Assembly: GCF_000285295.1 (NCBI RefSeq)
Contig: NZ_CADP01000026.1
Location: 1-37,791 of the forward strand
DNA length: 37,791 nucleotides
DNA from: Komagataeibacter europaeus LMG 18890
GTDB lineage: Bacteria > Pseudomonadota > Alphaproteobacteria > Acetobacterales > Acetobacteraceae
Direction of reading: 5' to 3'
Part shown: piece by piece, positions 17,896-28,000 of the stretch
Layout of the letters: each line of letters starts with the position of its first letter
Numbering within the stretch: the stretch's first letter is position 1
Position numbers and translations under genes: made by a program
Notes under the pieces: generated by a model
What the model saw: only the letters and a program-made list of their open reading frames with translations
Databases searched by the model: none
Told to the model about the DNA's origin: nothing

Positions 17896-19862
17896 CAGAA
17901 CGTTTCCCCCAGCCCCACATACAGTTCCCACTTGTCGCCGCGCGCGGGCCGGTTGAGCGGCACGGCCACGTCCAGCCGCACCGGCCCGATGGGCGTGTAA
18001 TAGCGTGCCCCCGCACCCGCGCCCACGCGCACCGTGCCCTGGAACGGCGTCCGGCCCGCCGTGACCTGGCCCGCGTCGATAAAGCCCACCGCGCCGAATT
18101 TCTGCATGATGCGCTGGCGGTATTCAAACGACCCCGCATCCATGGACGTGCCACCAATGGCATAGCGCGTATTGGCGAACTGCGGTCCCACGCCCTGATA
18201 GCGGAAGCCGCGCACCGTGGCGGAGCCACCGGCATACAGCCGCTGGTCGGGCGGAATGGCGAAGGTCGACGCCCCTTCCACATTGCCAATGGTGCCGCGC
18301 CACGCCAGCACGCTGCGGCCGGGCCGCGACAGGCCCAGGGCCTTCAGGTCGAAATAGGTGGAGACCGTGGCCTGCATGATCGCGAAGAACGACGTGCCAT
18401 CCGTCAGCGACGCCGATGGCGTGATGCTGGCCCCCAGCCGCACCCCATGGGTTGCCGGGGTGATGGGGTTGTCCACCCCCGTGCCGTCATAATTGGCCGA
18501 AAGCGGCAGGGATGCGATGAAATAGCTGTTGTTCGTGCGCATCTGCTGGATCTGTTCCTGCTCGATCTGCCCGCCAAAGGACACGTTCCAGTGGCGGTTG
18601 ACGCGCCGGACGATGCCGATGCGCGCCAGCAGCGCGGTCTGCCGGTAGGAATAGAGTTCCTGCTTGATGCCTTCGAGGCGCGCGCTCATGTTCTGGTTGC
18701 GCGACCCGAAATCGGGCTTCAGCAGGTCGGCATAGAAGTCATAGCCCAGCCCCTGCTCGGCCGAGCCGCCAAGCCCGGTGATCAGCGCCGTCAGCCGCAG
18801 CCGCTCGGCATTGCCGAACAGGTTGTTATGCGTCCATGTCACACCCGCGCGGCCACCAAGGTCGGTGGAATAGCCGCCTTCGGCGCCCACGCTGTGCCGC
18901 TTGCCCTCCCGGAAGGAGAAATCAAGCGGCATGGACCCATCGGATGCCAGCGTGTCGCCATGGTTCACCTGCACATCGGAAAACAGCCCGGTGGAGGCGA
19001 TGTCCTGCCGGGCGCGTTCAATGCGTGATGGCTGGTACAGCTCTCCCGGTGCGATGGTCAGCCTGCGCGCGATATAGGCCGGGTGCGTGCGCTGCAGCCC
19101 CGCGAAGTCGAACGCGCCCAGATTGACCACCGGCCCGCGATGGACGGTATAGGCGACGTCGAGCGTATGCGTGTCGGGCCGCAGCCATGCCTGCGGCTTG
19201 CTGACACTGGCCAGCGCGTATCCTTCCTCCGTCAGGGCGGTCTGGAGCGTGACGCCGGCGGCCAGCACGCTTTCCGCCTGCGCGGGCATGCCGGGCTTCA
19301 TGGCGAATGCCCTGATTTCATCCGCATTCAGGTGAACGGGTGGATCGCCCTTGTCCGGGTTCAGCGTCACGACGCCGATGCGGAACGCCACGCCGGGCCG
19401 GGCGCTGATGGTGATCTGCGCCCTGTGCCCCGCCGGGATGGACTGCATCCATTCCGGCAGGTCGGGATCACGCCCGTCATGGCTGCCTGCAATGGGTGCG
19501 CCGGATTTGCCGCCGCCATCGGTCACGGTCATGGTGATGCCGCCCGCATAGAAGCCGTAGCTTTCCAGCGCGCTGATCAGCCGGGAATAGTCGTTATGGA
19601 TGCGCCCCGTCAGCGCAAAGGGGCTGACGGCCTGTGTTTTCTGCAGCGACAGCAGGTCCGATGACGCCCGCAGCGCATCATCAAGGTCTGCATTGCCGGT
19701 CGGGCGCAGGGTGGTGGTGTATTCCTGCGGGTCGGCCGCCATGGCGGCGGGAACCCATGGCCCGAGGGCTGTCATGGCTGCACACAGGCTTACATAACCG
19801 GCACTGCGCCGGACACGCGCATGAAGGCGGCGTGCCAGACGGGAATGACGCAATCCTGTCAA
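17895..19862 (-). CDS. tamA: Outer-membrane assembly protein TamA (BamA/Omp85 family)
   Basis: TamA is the outer-membrane partner of TamB. The 655-residue protein has an Arg-rich n-region and hydrophobic core ending WVPAAMA, with cleavage likely before ADPQE near residue 43. Periplasmic POTRA domains follow to about 320 (VNLGAFDFAGLQRTHPAYI is typical). The 16-strand barrel contains the Omp85 lid motif VRGFRYQG and ends in phenylalanine, the usual outer-membrane protein signature. The start is an unusual TTG at 19862, supported by AGGGGCGG about six bases before it. The only nearby in-frame ATG, at residue 30, would destroy the signal peptide. tamB overlaps the stop codon. Confidence 0.94.
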   Translation of the reverse strand: MTGLRHSRLARRLHARVRRSAGYVSLCAAMTALGPWVPAAMAADPQEYTTTLRPTGNADLDDALRASSDLLSLQKTQAVSPFALTGRIHNDYSRLISALESYGFYAGGITMTVTDGGGKSGAPIAGSHDGRDPDLPEWMQSIPAGHRAQITISARPGVAFRIGVVTLNPDKGDPPVHLNADEIRAFAMKPGMPAQAESVLAAGVTLQTALTEEGYALASVSKPQAWLRPDTHTLDVAYTVHRGPVVNLGAFDFAGLQRTHPAYIARRLTIAPGELYQPSRIERARQDIASTGLFSDVQVNHGDTLASDGSMPLDFSFREGKRHSVGAEGGYSTDLGGRAGVTWTHNNLFGNAERLRLTALITGLGGSAEQGLGYDFYADLLKPDFGSRNQNMSARLEGIKQELYSYRQTALLARIGIVRRVNRHWNVSFGGQIEQEQIQQMRTNNSYFIASLPLSANYDGTGVDNPITPATHGVRLGASITPSASLTDGTSFFAIMQATVSTYFDLKALGLSRPGRSVLAWRGTIGNVEGASTFAIPPDQRLYAGGSATVRGFRYQGVGPQFANTRYAIGGTSMDAGSFEYRQRIMQKFGAVGFIDAGQVTAGRTPFQGTVRVGAGAGARYYTPIGPVRLDVAVPLNRPARGDKWELYVGLGETF

Positions 19863-20140
19863 ACGGTGCCGCCCCTGTTCCTGTCCTGCGTGTGTTCAGT
19901 TTCCCACTGTGTGATAACTGCCATTCCCGGCATGCATGATCAAACCGATATTAACGTCGCCACCTTAATAAGTTCCAAATATGTCATATAGGTGCCCAAA
20001 AGGCGCGGGTCATGTTGCAAACTGTCTCCATCCCCTCAATCCTTTCTTGACATACCCCCGATTCCGGCGGGCATGATCGATATCGGCAGGAAGGGGTTGC
20101 CGCGCCCGGCACCCCACCATGATGCGGACCGGGAGCGTTG
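19863..20140. promoter_or_regulatory. Divergent promoter region between tamA and the miaB operon
   Basis: No supported gene, though up to 20269 is non-coding if the small frame at 20141 is not real. It is more AT-rich than its surroundings, especially 19940-20000. A TTGACA at 20047-20052 is a good -35 candidate for rightward transcription. The best -10-like hexamer (CATGAT at 20072) has a long 19-base spacing, so the promoter call is weak. Confidence 0.4.
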
Positions 20141-20266
20141 ATGGGCAGACCATTTGTTCCTTGGCTTATTATCAACGGCAAGGCACTTGACCGCGCGCAC
20201 CTGTACACCGATGTGTTGCGCCCGTTGTGCGGGCAACCGCCCGCGATGATGCCCGAGGATACCTGA
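20141..20266 (+). CDS. Possible 41-residue small protein upstream of miaB
   Basis: I do not recognise this frame. It starts with ATG after GGGAG (five-base spacing), runs 41 codons and stops three bases before the miaB GTG, an arrangement like the coupled genes that follow. The product starts MGRPFVPWLIING, then KALDRAHLYTDVLRPLCG, with one cysteine and no signal peptide or membrane segment. A stop at 20120-20122 limits it upstream. It could be a real small protein, a leader peptide for miaB, or chance in GC-rich DNA. Confidence 0.38.
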   Translation: MGRPFVPWLIINGKALDRAHLYTDVLRPLCGQPPAMMPEDT

Positions 20267-20269
20267 CCC

Positions 20270-21679
20270 GTGAACAGCCTGTCTCCCCCTTCCGGTGTGG
20301 CCCAGCCGCAATCCAGCACATCGTCCGCGACACGGGGGCTTCATGTCATAACATGGGGCTGCCAGATGAACGTGTATGACAGCGAGCGGATGTCGGACGT
20401 GCTGCGCCCGCTGGGCTATCGCGCCGTGGGCACGCCGGATGATGCGGACATGATCATCCTCAACACATGTCATATCCGCGACCGGGCGGCGGAAAAAGTG
20501 TTTTCCGAACTCGGCCGCCTGCGCAAGGTCAAGGAAGCCCGCGCCGAACGCGGCGAAGGCACGGTTCTGGCCGTGGCGGGCTGTGTCGCGCAGGCGGAAG
20601 GCGGCGAGATCCTGGCTCGCGCGCCGTATGTCGACATTGTGCTGGGGCCGCAGACCTATCACCGCCTACCCGAAATGGTCGCGCGCGCGGCGCGCGCGGC
20701 GGGTGCGGTGATCGAGACGGATTTCCCCGTCGAGCAGAAATTCGACTTCCTGCCCGCCGACCGCGAAGCCCCGGTCGGGGGGGCAGCCTTCCTGACCATT
20801 CAGGAAGGCTGTGACAAGTTCTGTTCCTTCTGCGTCGTGCCCTATACGCGCGGGGCCGAAAGCAGCCGCCCCGCACAGGCCGTGATCGCGGAAGCACGAC
20901 GTCTGGTGGCGGCAGGCGTGCGCGAGATCACCCTGCTGGGCCAGAACGTCAACGCCTATCATGGTGATGGTCCCGACGCGCGTACATGGGGGCTGACGCG
21001 CCTGGCGCGCGTGCTGGCCGATGAGGTGGGGATCGAACGCATCCGCTACACCACGTCGCACCCGCGCGACATGGAGGACGATCTGATCGCCGCCCATCGC
21101 GACCTGCCCCAGCTCATGCCGTTCCTGCACCTGCCGGTGCAGTCCGGGTCCGACCGGGTGCTGGCGGCCATGAACCGGGGACATACGGCGGATGAATACC
21201 GCGCGCTGGTGGGCCGCCTGCGCGATGCGCGGCCCGACCTTGCGCTGTCATCCGACTTCATCGTGGGCCACCCCGGCGAGACGGATGCCGACTTTGCCGA
21301 TACGATGCGCCTGATCAACGATATCGGCTTCGCGCAGGCCTATTCCTTCAAATACTCGTCCCGCCCCGGCACGCCCGCGGCAGGGGCCGCCATGCATGTT
21401 GCCGAGGACGTGAAGGATGCCCGCCTGCAGGAACTTCAGGCCGTGCTGCGCGTACAACAGGATGCATTCAATGATGCGACGGTGGGCGTGACCGCCCCCG
21501 TCCTGTTTACCGGGCACGGGCGCAAGCCGGGACAGGTTTCAGGGAAAAGCCCGTGGCTGCAGGCCGTGAACGTGGATGGGCCGGACAGCCTGATCGGGCG
21601 TATCGCCAACGTGGATATCCGCCACCGTTACACCAACTCGCTGGGCGGTGTCCTGACAGAGGAGACAGACAGGGCTTGA
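20270..21679 (+). CDS. miaB: tRNA-2-methylthio-N6-dimethylallyladenosine synthase
   Basis: MiaB is a cytosolic radical-SAM methylthiotransferase that converts i6A37 of tRNA to ms2i6A. The 469-residue protein has the three-domain layout of the family. The UPF0004 domain carries Cys31 ([11 protein letters not shown]), Cys67 (NTCHIRD) and Cys105 (AGCVAQ). The radical-SAM core carries Cys181, Cys185 and Cys188 in [11 protein letters not shown]-terminal TRAM domain runs from about 385 to 460. The start is GTG 20270; the first 22 residues are Ser/Pro-rich. It heads a tight block with phoH, ybeY and corC, a gene order widespread in Proteobacteria. Its stop overlaps the probable phoH start. Confidence 0.97.
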   Translation: MNSLSPPSGVAQPQSSTSSATRGLHVITWGCQMNVYDSERMSDVLRPLGYRAVGTPDDADMIILNTCHIRDRAAEKVFSELGRLRKVKEARAERGEGTVLAVAGCVAQAEGGEILARAPYVDIVLGPQTYHRLPEMVARAARAAGAVIETDFPVEQKFDFLPADREAPVGGAAFLTIQEGCDKFCSFCVVPYTRGAESSRPAQAVIAEARRLVAAGVREITLLGQNVNAYHGDGPDARTWGLTRLARVLADEVGIERIRYTTSHPRDMEDDLIAAHRDLPQLMPFLHLPVQSGSDRVLAAMNRGHTADEYRALVGRLRDARPDLALSSDFIVGHPGETDADFADTMRLINDIGFAQAYSFKYSSRPGTPAAGAAMHVAEDVKDARLQELQAVLRVQQDAFNDATVGVTAPVLFTGHGRKPGQVSGKSPWLQAVNVDGPDSLIGRIANVDIRHRYTNSLGGVLTEETDRA

Positions 21680-22827
21680 GAGAACAGACACAATCCACGC
21701 TCCACGCCCCCCGTCGCGGTGGCGGGCGGCGTCCTCCCCCCCATGGCACGGCTGCGGCGAATGACCGCACCGTGACCCTGCAGTTTGAGGATAATGCGCT
21801 TCTGGCGCAGCTTGTGGGGGATCACGACCGTCATCTCCTGCATCTTGAACGTGGATTTGATGTCCGGCTGGCCTGCCGTGGCAACCGTATCGCCATTACG
21901 GGCACGGCCGCACGGGTGGGCCTTGCACAGGGCACGCTGACCGAACTGTACCGCCGCGCCCGCGCGGGGCAGGTCGTGGATACCGCAACCGTGGACACCG
22001 CCATCCGCATCGCGGCCCATGCCCTGTCCGCCCCATCCGCCGCAACAACGGATATGCCCGCCATGACCAATGCCAGCCCCCCTGTTGCCCCCGCCCGCCC
22101 ATCCCTTGCGGACCTGCCCACCATCATGACCCGCCGTGGCCCCATCGCCCCGCGTTCCGTGGGACAGGGGCAGTACATGGACATGCTGGCGCGACAGGAA
22201 ATGGTGTTTGGCCTTGGCCCCGCCGGCACGGGCAAGACCTACCTTGCGGTAGCGCAGGCGGTGGCCATGCTGCAGGCGGGACAGGTGGACCGGATCGTCC
22301 TGTCGCGGCCCGCGGTCGAAGCGGGCGAACGGCTGGGCTTCCTGCCCGGTGACCTGAAGGAAAAGATCGATCCCTATCTGCGCCCGCTCTATGATGCGCT
22401 GCATGACATGATGCCGGGGGATCAGGTGATCCGGCGCATGGGCACGGGGGAAATCGAGGTGGCGCCGCTTGCGTTCATGCGCGGGCGGACGCTGGCGCAC
22501 TGTTTTGTGATTCTGGACGAGGCGCAGAATACAACCCCCGCCCAGATGAAGATGTTCCTGACCCGCATGGGGGAAGGCACGCGCATGGTCATTACCGGCG
22601 ACCTGAGCCAGGTTGACCTGCCGCGTGGCGTGACATCCGGCCTGAGGGAAGCCGTCGAGACGCTGGACGGCCTGCCCGGGATCGGCATGATGCGATTTGA
22701 ATCGCGTGACGTGGTGCGCCACCCGCTGGTGGCGCGTATAGTGGAGGCATACGACCAGCGCGCCGGGGCACAGCACCGTCCCCACCGCGCCCGGTCGCAG
22801 CAGGAGAACGATGAAACCTCGAAGTAG
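21676..22827 (+). CDS. phoH: PhoH-family ATPase (YbeZ type)
   Basis: This is a PhoH-like cytosolic P-loop ATPase of the YbeZ type, usually encoded next to YbeY and thought to act with it in ribosome or RNA quality control. The probable start is TTG 21676, overlapping the miaB stop by four bases (TTGA), with GGAG 11 bases upstream; GTG near 21772 is an alternative. This gives 383 residues. An N-terminal KH-like region ([16 protein letters not shown]) precedes the ATPase. Walker A is GPAGTGKT at 181-188, and Walker B with its DEAQN is FVILDEAQN. The linker around residues 115-150 is Ala/Pro-rich. The final codons overlap ybeY by 17 bases. Confidence 0.93.
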   Translation: MREQTQSTLHAPRRGGGRRPPPHGTAAANDRTVTLQFEDNALLAQLVGDHDRHLLHLERGFDVRLACRGNRIAITGTAARVGLAQGTLTELYRRARAGQVVDTATVDTAIRIAAHALSAPSAATTDMPAMTNASPPVAPARPSLADLPTIMTRRGPIAPRSVGQGQYMDMLARQEMVFGLGPAGTGKTYLAVAQAVAMLQAGQVDRIVLSRPAVEAGERLGFLPGDLKEKIDPYLRPLYDALHDMMPGDQVIRRMGTGEIEVAPLAFMRGRTLAHCFVILDEAQNTTPAQMKMFLTRMGEGTRMVITGDLSQVDLPRGVTSGLREAVETLDGLPGIGMMRFESRDVVRHPLVARIVEAYDQRAGAQHRPHRARSQQENDETSK

Positions 22828-23392
22828 CACAGGCCCCGCCCATTCCGGCGGGGTCGCGGATGCAGCGGGACGGGCCGGTGCGCCCGTCCTTCCGGCCGGA
22901 TTGGACGGCCCCGACATAACCGTGGCGGACCGGCGCTGGAACCGCGCCGTCCCCAACCCGGCGCGGCTGGTGGCGCGCGCCGTGGACGCCGCGCTGCAGG
23001 CCACGGGATGCCATGGGCCGGTAACGGTCGTACTGGCCGATGACCGCACGGTGGCCGGCATGAACTGGCGCCATCGCGGCCGGAACAAACCCACCAATGT
23101 CCTGACATTCGAATATGCCCCGGCCCATGCGGGTGGCGGCATATGGGGCGGTGACATCATCATCGCGTTCGAGACGGTGGCGCGCGAGGCCCGCGCGGCG
23201 GGCCGCACGATGGCCGCCCACCTCGCCCACCTTGTCATCCATGGCGTCCTGCACCTGGCCGGGTATGACCACCATCATCCCGGCGAGGCACGGGAGATGG
23301 AGATGCTGGAAGCCCGCACCCTGTCCGGGCTTGGCATCGCCAATCCATGGAAATCCGGCCGCATGGCCACCACGCGGGGGGGACGGTCATGA
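22811..23392 (+). CDS. ybeY: Endoribonuclease/rRNA maturation factor YbeY
   Basis: YbeY is a zinc-dependent single-strand endoribonuclease involved in 16S rRNA 3' maturation and ribosome quality control. The 193-residue product has the diagnostic H-x3-H-x5-H metal site, His144, His148 and His154 in HGVLHLAGYDH. The family segment NKPTNVLTF is at 92-100, and GGDIIIAFETV follows. About 35 residues at the N-terminus precede the conserved domain (DITVADRRWN), so a start further downstream is possible, but ATG 22811 overlaps the phoH end as expected in this operon. Its TGA overlaps the corC ATG (ATGA at 23389-23392). Confidence 0.94.
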   Translation: MKPRSSTGPAHSGGVADAAGRAGAPVLPAGLDGPDITVADRRWNRAVPNPARLVARAVDAALQATGCHGPVTVVLADDRTVAGMNWRHRGRNKPTNVLTFEYAPAHAGGGIWGGDIIIAFETVAREARAAGRTMAAHLAHLVIHGVLHLAGYDHHHPGEAREMEMLEARTLSGLGIANPWKSGRMATTRGGRS

Positions 23393-24303
23393 GCCGGAAT
23401 GGCAATGACGCGGGCGCGGAACCTCCGTCCGGGTCGCGCGGCAAGGGATTCCTGTCGCTGTTCAGCCGCAAACGTGGCGAACAGGGACTGCGCCATTCCA
23501 TTGCCGCGCTGGTCAAGGAAGCCGATGACGCGGCGGGGGATGAAGCCGACCCCCGGTCGTCCGAACTGGACCGGCAGGAACGCGCCCTGCTGGCCAACGT
23601 GCTGCGCCTGCGCGGGATCACGGCGGATGACGTAATGATCCCGCGCGCCGACATCGTGGCCATGCCCGTCGATATCAGCCTGGACGAGGCACTGGCCATG
23701 ATGCGACGGGAAAACCATTCCCGCATGCCGGTCTATCGCGACCAACTGGATGACATCGTGGGCATGATCCATGTGAAGGACCTGATCGCCTATGTCGGCA
23801 CGTCCGAAGCCTTCCGCATGGAACCCCTGCTGCGCCAGCCGCTTATGGTCGCACCCCAGCTGCCGGTGCTGGACCTGCTGCTGCAGATGCGCGTCCGCCA
23901 TGTCCATCTGGCGCTGGTGATTGACGAATATGGCGGCATCGACGGTCTGGTCACCATCGAGGACCTGATCGAAACCATCGTGGGCGACATTTCGGACGAA
24001 CATGATGAGCCTGCGGCCAACATGATACGCGAAAGGCCGGACGGCACGCTGGAGGTGGACGCCCGCACCCCCGTCGCGGCGTTTGAGGAAAAGGTTGGTC
24101 CAATCCTGACGCGGGAGGAACGTGAGGCCGAGATCGAGACCGTGGGCGGACTGGTTTTCCGTCTGGCCGGTCACGTCCCGACACGCGGCGAAGTCGTAAC
24201 CCACGAAAGCGGCATGGTTTTCCGCATCCTTGATGCGGATGCCCGCCATATCCGCCATGTGCGCGTGCGCCTGCCGCCACGTGAGGCGCCGCCCGCCGCC
24301 TGA
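23389..24303 (+). CDS. corC: CorC/HlyC-family CBS-domain protein
   Basis: This 304-residue protein matches the soluble CorC (YbeX) type of the hemolysin C/magnesium-cobalt efflux family. It has no DUF21 membrane domain. A variable, charged N-terminus (about 1-60) leads to LRLRGITADDVMIPRADIV. Two CBS domains follow (about 75-195), with the segments RMPVYRDQLDDIVGMIHVKDL and LVIDEYGGIDGLVTIEDLIE. A C-terminal CorC_HlyC domain occupies about 215-295. CBS pairs bind adenosyl ligands; the transport role is uncertain. The start at ATG 23389 overlaps the ybeY stop, giving probable translational coupling. In many relatives an Lnt-type gene follows, but here a DsbA-like gene comes next after 133 bases. 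Confidence 0.93.
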   Translation: MSRNGNDAGAEPPSGSRGKGFLSLFSRKRGEQGLRHSIAALVKEADDAAGDEADPRSSELDRQERALLANVLRLRGITADDVMIPRADIVAMPVDISLDEALAMMRRENHSRMPVYRDQLDDIVGMIHVKDLIAYVGTSEAFRMEPLLRQPLMVAPQLPVLDLLLQMRVRHVHLALVIDEYGGIDGLVTIEDLIETIVGDISDEHDEPAANMIRERPDGTLEVDARTPVAAFEEKVGPILTREEREAEIETVGGLVFRLAGHVPTRGEVVTHESGMVFRILDADARHIRHVRVRLPPREAPPAA

Positions 24304-24436
24304 CCATCACGGCACGCCCGCGCCATGCGGGCGCGCCATGGCGCGTGGAATGGATTTACGCGCGCCCGTCGCCTCTTTACACTCGCCGCGCCGGGGTTTT
24401 ATCCCCATCCAGTCCCATACCGGAGAGTGACCCGTG

Positions 24437-25060
24437 ATGCCCATCAAACGCCGCACCCTGCTTGCCCTTGCCCCCGCGCTTATTACTGGCGGCGGCCTGC
24501 TGTCCGGCAGGGCCATGGCGCAGGACGCCGACCCGCGCCTGTCGATCCGCGCGGTGGGCAACCCGCAGGCCAAGGTGCATGTCGAGGAATGGTTCTCCCT
24601 GACCTGCACGCACTGCGCGCGCTTCGCCGCCGAAGTGTTCCCCGAAATCCGCACCAAGCTGGTCGATACGGGGCGCGTGTACTACATTTTCCGTGATTTC
24701 CCGCTGGATCAGGTGGCTCTGACCGCATCCATGGTCGCCCGCGCCCTGCCGCCCGAACGCTATGAGCCCTTCGTGCTGGCCCTGCTGTCCAGCCAGGACC
24801 GCTGGGCATTTGGCAAGGACGTGAACCCCGAGGAACAGATCCAGAAGATGGTGGCACTTGCCGGCATGTCGGCCGACACGTTCCAGCAGACCATCCATGA
24901 CGACAAGCTGCGTCACGCCATCATGGATGAAGAAGACCGTGCGCAGGCGCAGTACAAGATCGATGGCACCCCCACCTTCCGCTTCAACAACAAGGAGCAG
25001 GTGGCGCAGGAACTGAATTACGAGGAGTTCGCCAAGAAGGTCGAAGCGGCGGCACAGTGA
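24437..25060 (+). CDS. DsbA-family exported thiol:disulfide oxidoreductase
   Basis: This is a 207-residue thioredoxin-fold protein. Residues 1-28 form a signal peptide (KRR, hydrophobic LLALAPAL, cleavage after AMA), so it acts in the periplasm. The active site is Cys57-Thr-His-Cys60 within SLTCTHCARF, and the cis-proline loop is IDGTPTFRFNN near the C-terminus. It belongs to the DsbA-like thioredoxin_4 group common in alphaproteobacteria. ATG 24437 is preferred, with GGAGAG about nine bases upstream; GTG 24434 would add one residue. The smc gene starts 16 bases after its stop, so the two are probably co-transcribed. I know this neighbourhood from other alphaproteobacteria. Confidence 0.9.
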   Translation: MPIKRRTLLALAPALITGGGLLSGRAMAQDADPRLSIRAVGNPQAKVHVEEWFSLTCTHCARFAAEVFPEIRTKLVDTGRVYYIFRDFPLDQVALTASMVARALPPERYEPFVLALLSSQDRWAFGKDVNPEEQIQKMVALAGMSADTFQQTIHDDKLRHAIMDEEDRAQAQYKIDGTPTFRFNNKEQVAQELNYEEFAKKVEAAAQ

Positions 25061-25076
25061 CCGGGACCACGCCATC

Positions 25077-28000
25077 ATGACCGCCCGTTTCGTCCGGCTG
25101 CGCATCGCAGGGTTCAAAAGCTTCGCCGACCCGGTTTCCGTCGATATCCTGCCGGGGCTGACGGGCATTGTCGGGCCGAATGGCTGTGGCAAGTCCAACG
25201 TGGTCGAGGCCCTGCGCTGGGTCATGGGGGAAACCAACGCCCGTTCGCTGCGCGGCGGGGAAATGGACGACCTGATCTTTGCCGGGACCACCGCGCGCGC
25301 CGCACGCAACATGGCGGAAGTCACCCTGACGCTGGAGGGAGCGGCCGAGGTCGCCCCCGCCCCCTTTCAGGGGCAGGACGAACTGCAGGTGTGCAGGCGC
25401 GCGGACCGGGGTGCAGGCAGTGGCTACCGCATCAATGGCCGCACCACGCGCGGGCGCGACGTGCAGACGCTGTTTGCGGATCTGGCGTCGGGGGCGCGTT
25501 CTTCGGCCATCGTCAGCCAGGGCCGCGTGTCCGCGCTGGTCAACGCGCGGCCCGAAGAACGCCGCACCATTCTGGAAGAAGCCGCCGGCATTACCGGCCT
25601 GCATGGCCGCAGGCATGAAGCCGAACTGAAGCTGCGCGCGACCGAAGCCAACCTGGCCCGCGCCGAAGACCTGCGCATCCAGCTTGAGGCCCGGCTGGGT
25701 GACCTGCAGGAACAGTCCGAGCAGGCAGGCCATTACCGTGAACTGTCACAGGGACTACGGGAATCGGAAGTCGCCCTGCTTGCGCTACTGCATGCCCGCG
25801 CGCACAAGGCCGTGGCCGATGGCGAAACCGCCCTGCACGCGGCACGGTGCGACCTGAAGGCCGCCGAGGAGGTCGCCGAAGGCGCGGTTATCGCGGATTA
25901 CGAAATCACCCAGACCCTGCCCGCATTGCGCGACGAACTGGATACCCGGCGCACCGAACTGGAACGTTTCAAGGTGCGCGCCGAAACCATTGCCGATGAA
26001 CTGGCCCGTGCCGAAGCCGCACTGGATGCCGCCCGCACGCGGCTGAGCGAATGCGAAAGCGCGCAGGCCGCCGCCCTTGCCCGCCGCGATGACGCCACCG
26101 TCATGCGCGACCGGCTGGTGGCTGAACGCGCGCAGGTGGAAGAACGCCTGTCCGCCCTGCCCGACCTGTGCACGACAGCACAGGCTGAATGCGCCGCGCT
26201 GGCGCAGGCCATGACAGACATGGCCGGACGCGTGGAACAGGCCACCACGACCCTGCGCGAAGCCCAGCTTCAGACCACGCAGGCGCGCGAAGTGCTGGAT
26301 GGCGCCATCGCCACGCACGAACGCCTTGCCACCCAGCACACGGAACTGGCCACCGAAATCGCGGACCTTGAGGCCGCCATGCCGACCGAAGCCGCGATTG
26401 CCGAACATGATGCGCGGATCATCGAAGCCGAACAGTGTGCGACCGATGCACTGGCCACGCGTGAAGCCGCGACCCACACCCATTCGGAAGCCGTGCTGCA
26501 GGCTGGCCTTGCCCGCAATGCCGCCACCGAAAGCCGCCGCGTGCATGAACAGGCGACGCATGACGCCAATGCGGTGCGCGACCGGCTGGATGCGCTGGAA
26601 CGCAATATCGCCAGCGTGCGCGCGCATGTGGAAAAGGCCCGCGCCAGCCTTGTCCCCGAAACCGAACGCCAGCGCCTGACACAGGTGGTGGCCGAGGCGG
26701 AAGCCACGCTCAGCGCCATCCGCGCGGAACTGGGCAATGCGGAAGAAGCCCGCGCACAGGCGACACAGGCCGAAATACAGGCCAATGCCCGCCTGAAGGA
26801 TGCCCGCGCCACCCGCCAGACCACGCAGGAAGCCCTGCGCACGGCGCGGGCGGCCCGGCAGCGCGCGCAGGGCGAGGTGGACACGCTGGCCGCCAGCATG
26901 GAACGCCTGCGCGCGCAGGCGGGACAGGATGCGGACCTGCACACCCTTGTCAGCAGACGTGAAGCCGCCGAGGCCGCGCTGGAAGCCGCACAGCAACACA
27001 TGGCGGCCATCGAGACCGCCAGTGTCTCTGCCACGCGGGAAGACGAAGCCTGCGCCAGCCGCCTGTCACAGGCGCGCGCCACCCTGTCGGGGCTGGAAGC
27101 GGAAGCCGACGGCCTTGCCCGCGCCCTGCAAAGCGACAGCGATACGGACGCCCCCGAATCCGGGACGACCCTGGCGGAAAGCCTGCATGTGCCGACCGGG
27201 CTGGAAACCGCGCTGGCCGTTGTCCTGTCAGATGGGCTGAACGCCACGCTGAAAGGCAAGGCCCCGCGTGAATGGCACGACCTGCCCACGACCACGCCCG
27301 CCCCCTTCCCCACCGCGGGAATCCAGCCGCTCTCCGCCCTGCTGAACGCGCCGCCCGCCCTGTACCGTGCGCTGGGGGCTGCGGGGCTGTTGCCCGATGG
27401 CATGGATGGGACAGCATTGCAGGCCAGCCTTATGCCGGGGCAATGCCTTGTCACGCGCGATGGCGCGCTGTGGCGGTGGGATGGCTATGTACAGGCCCCC
27501 AACCTGCCCGGACGCGCGGCCCTGCGGCTGAAGCAGCTTGGCCGCCTGCGTGAACTGCGCGCGGAACTGGAGCAGGCGCGTACCGAAATTCCGGCGCTGG
27601 AACAGGCAGCCAGCACTGCCGCCACGGCCCGCGAACAGGCGGCGCGGGAACTGGTAGCCGCCCGTACGGCGCGCACCAGTGCCGAAAGCACATTGGGCAC
27701 CACCCGCACGCAGGAAGCCGACCTGTCACGGCGTCATGCCACCATCACGGCCCAGATCGACACGCTTGCCGTGCAGCAGGACACGGCCGCCGCCGCCCTG
27801 AAGGAAGCCGAGGCCGCCTGCACCCGCGCACAGGAGCACGAATCCAGCCTGCCGGATCTGGCCCGGCTGGAACAGGCACAGAAAGCCGCCAGCACGCAGG
27901 TGGCCCAGGCGCAGACCCATGAAAGCGGGCTGCGCACCACCCGCCAGCAGGCCGAAGCGAAGCTGGAACAGGCCCGTCAGGCCATGCAGGCCACCATGTC

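Noticed and set aside
21628-23238. 536-codon minus-strand frame
   Set aside because: It is antisense to phoH and ybeY, which have Walker motifs and the metal-binding histidines.
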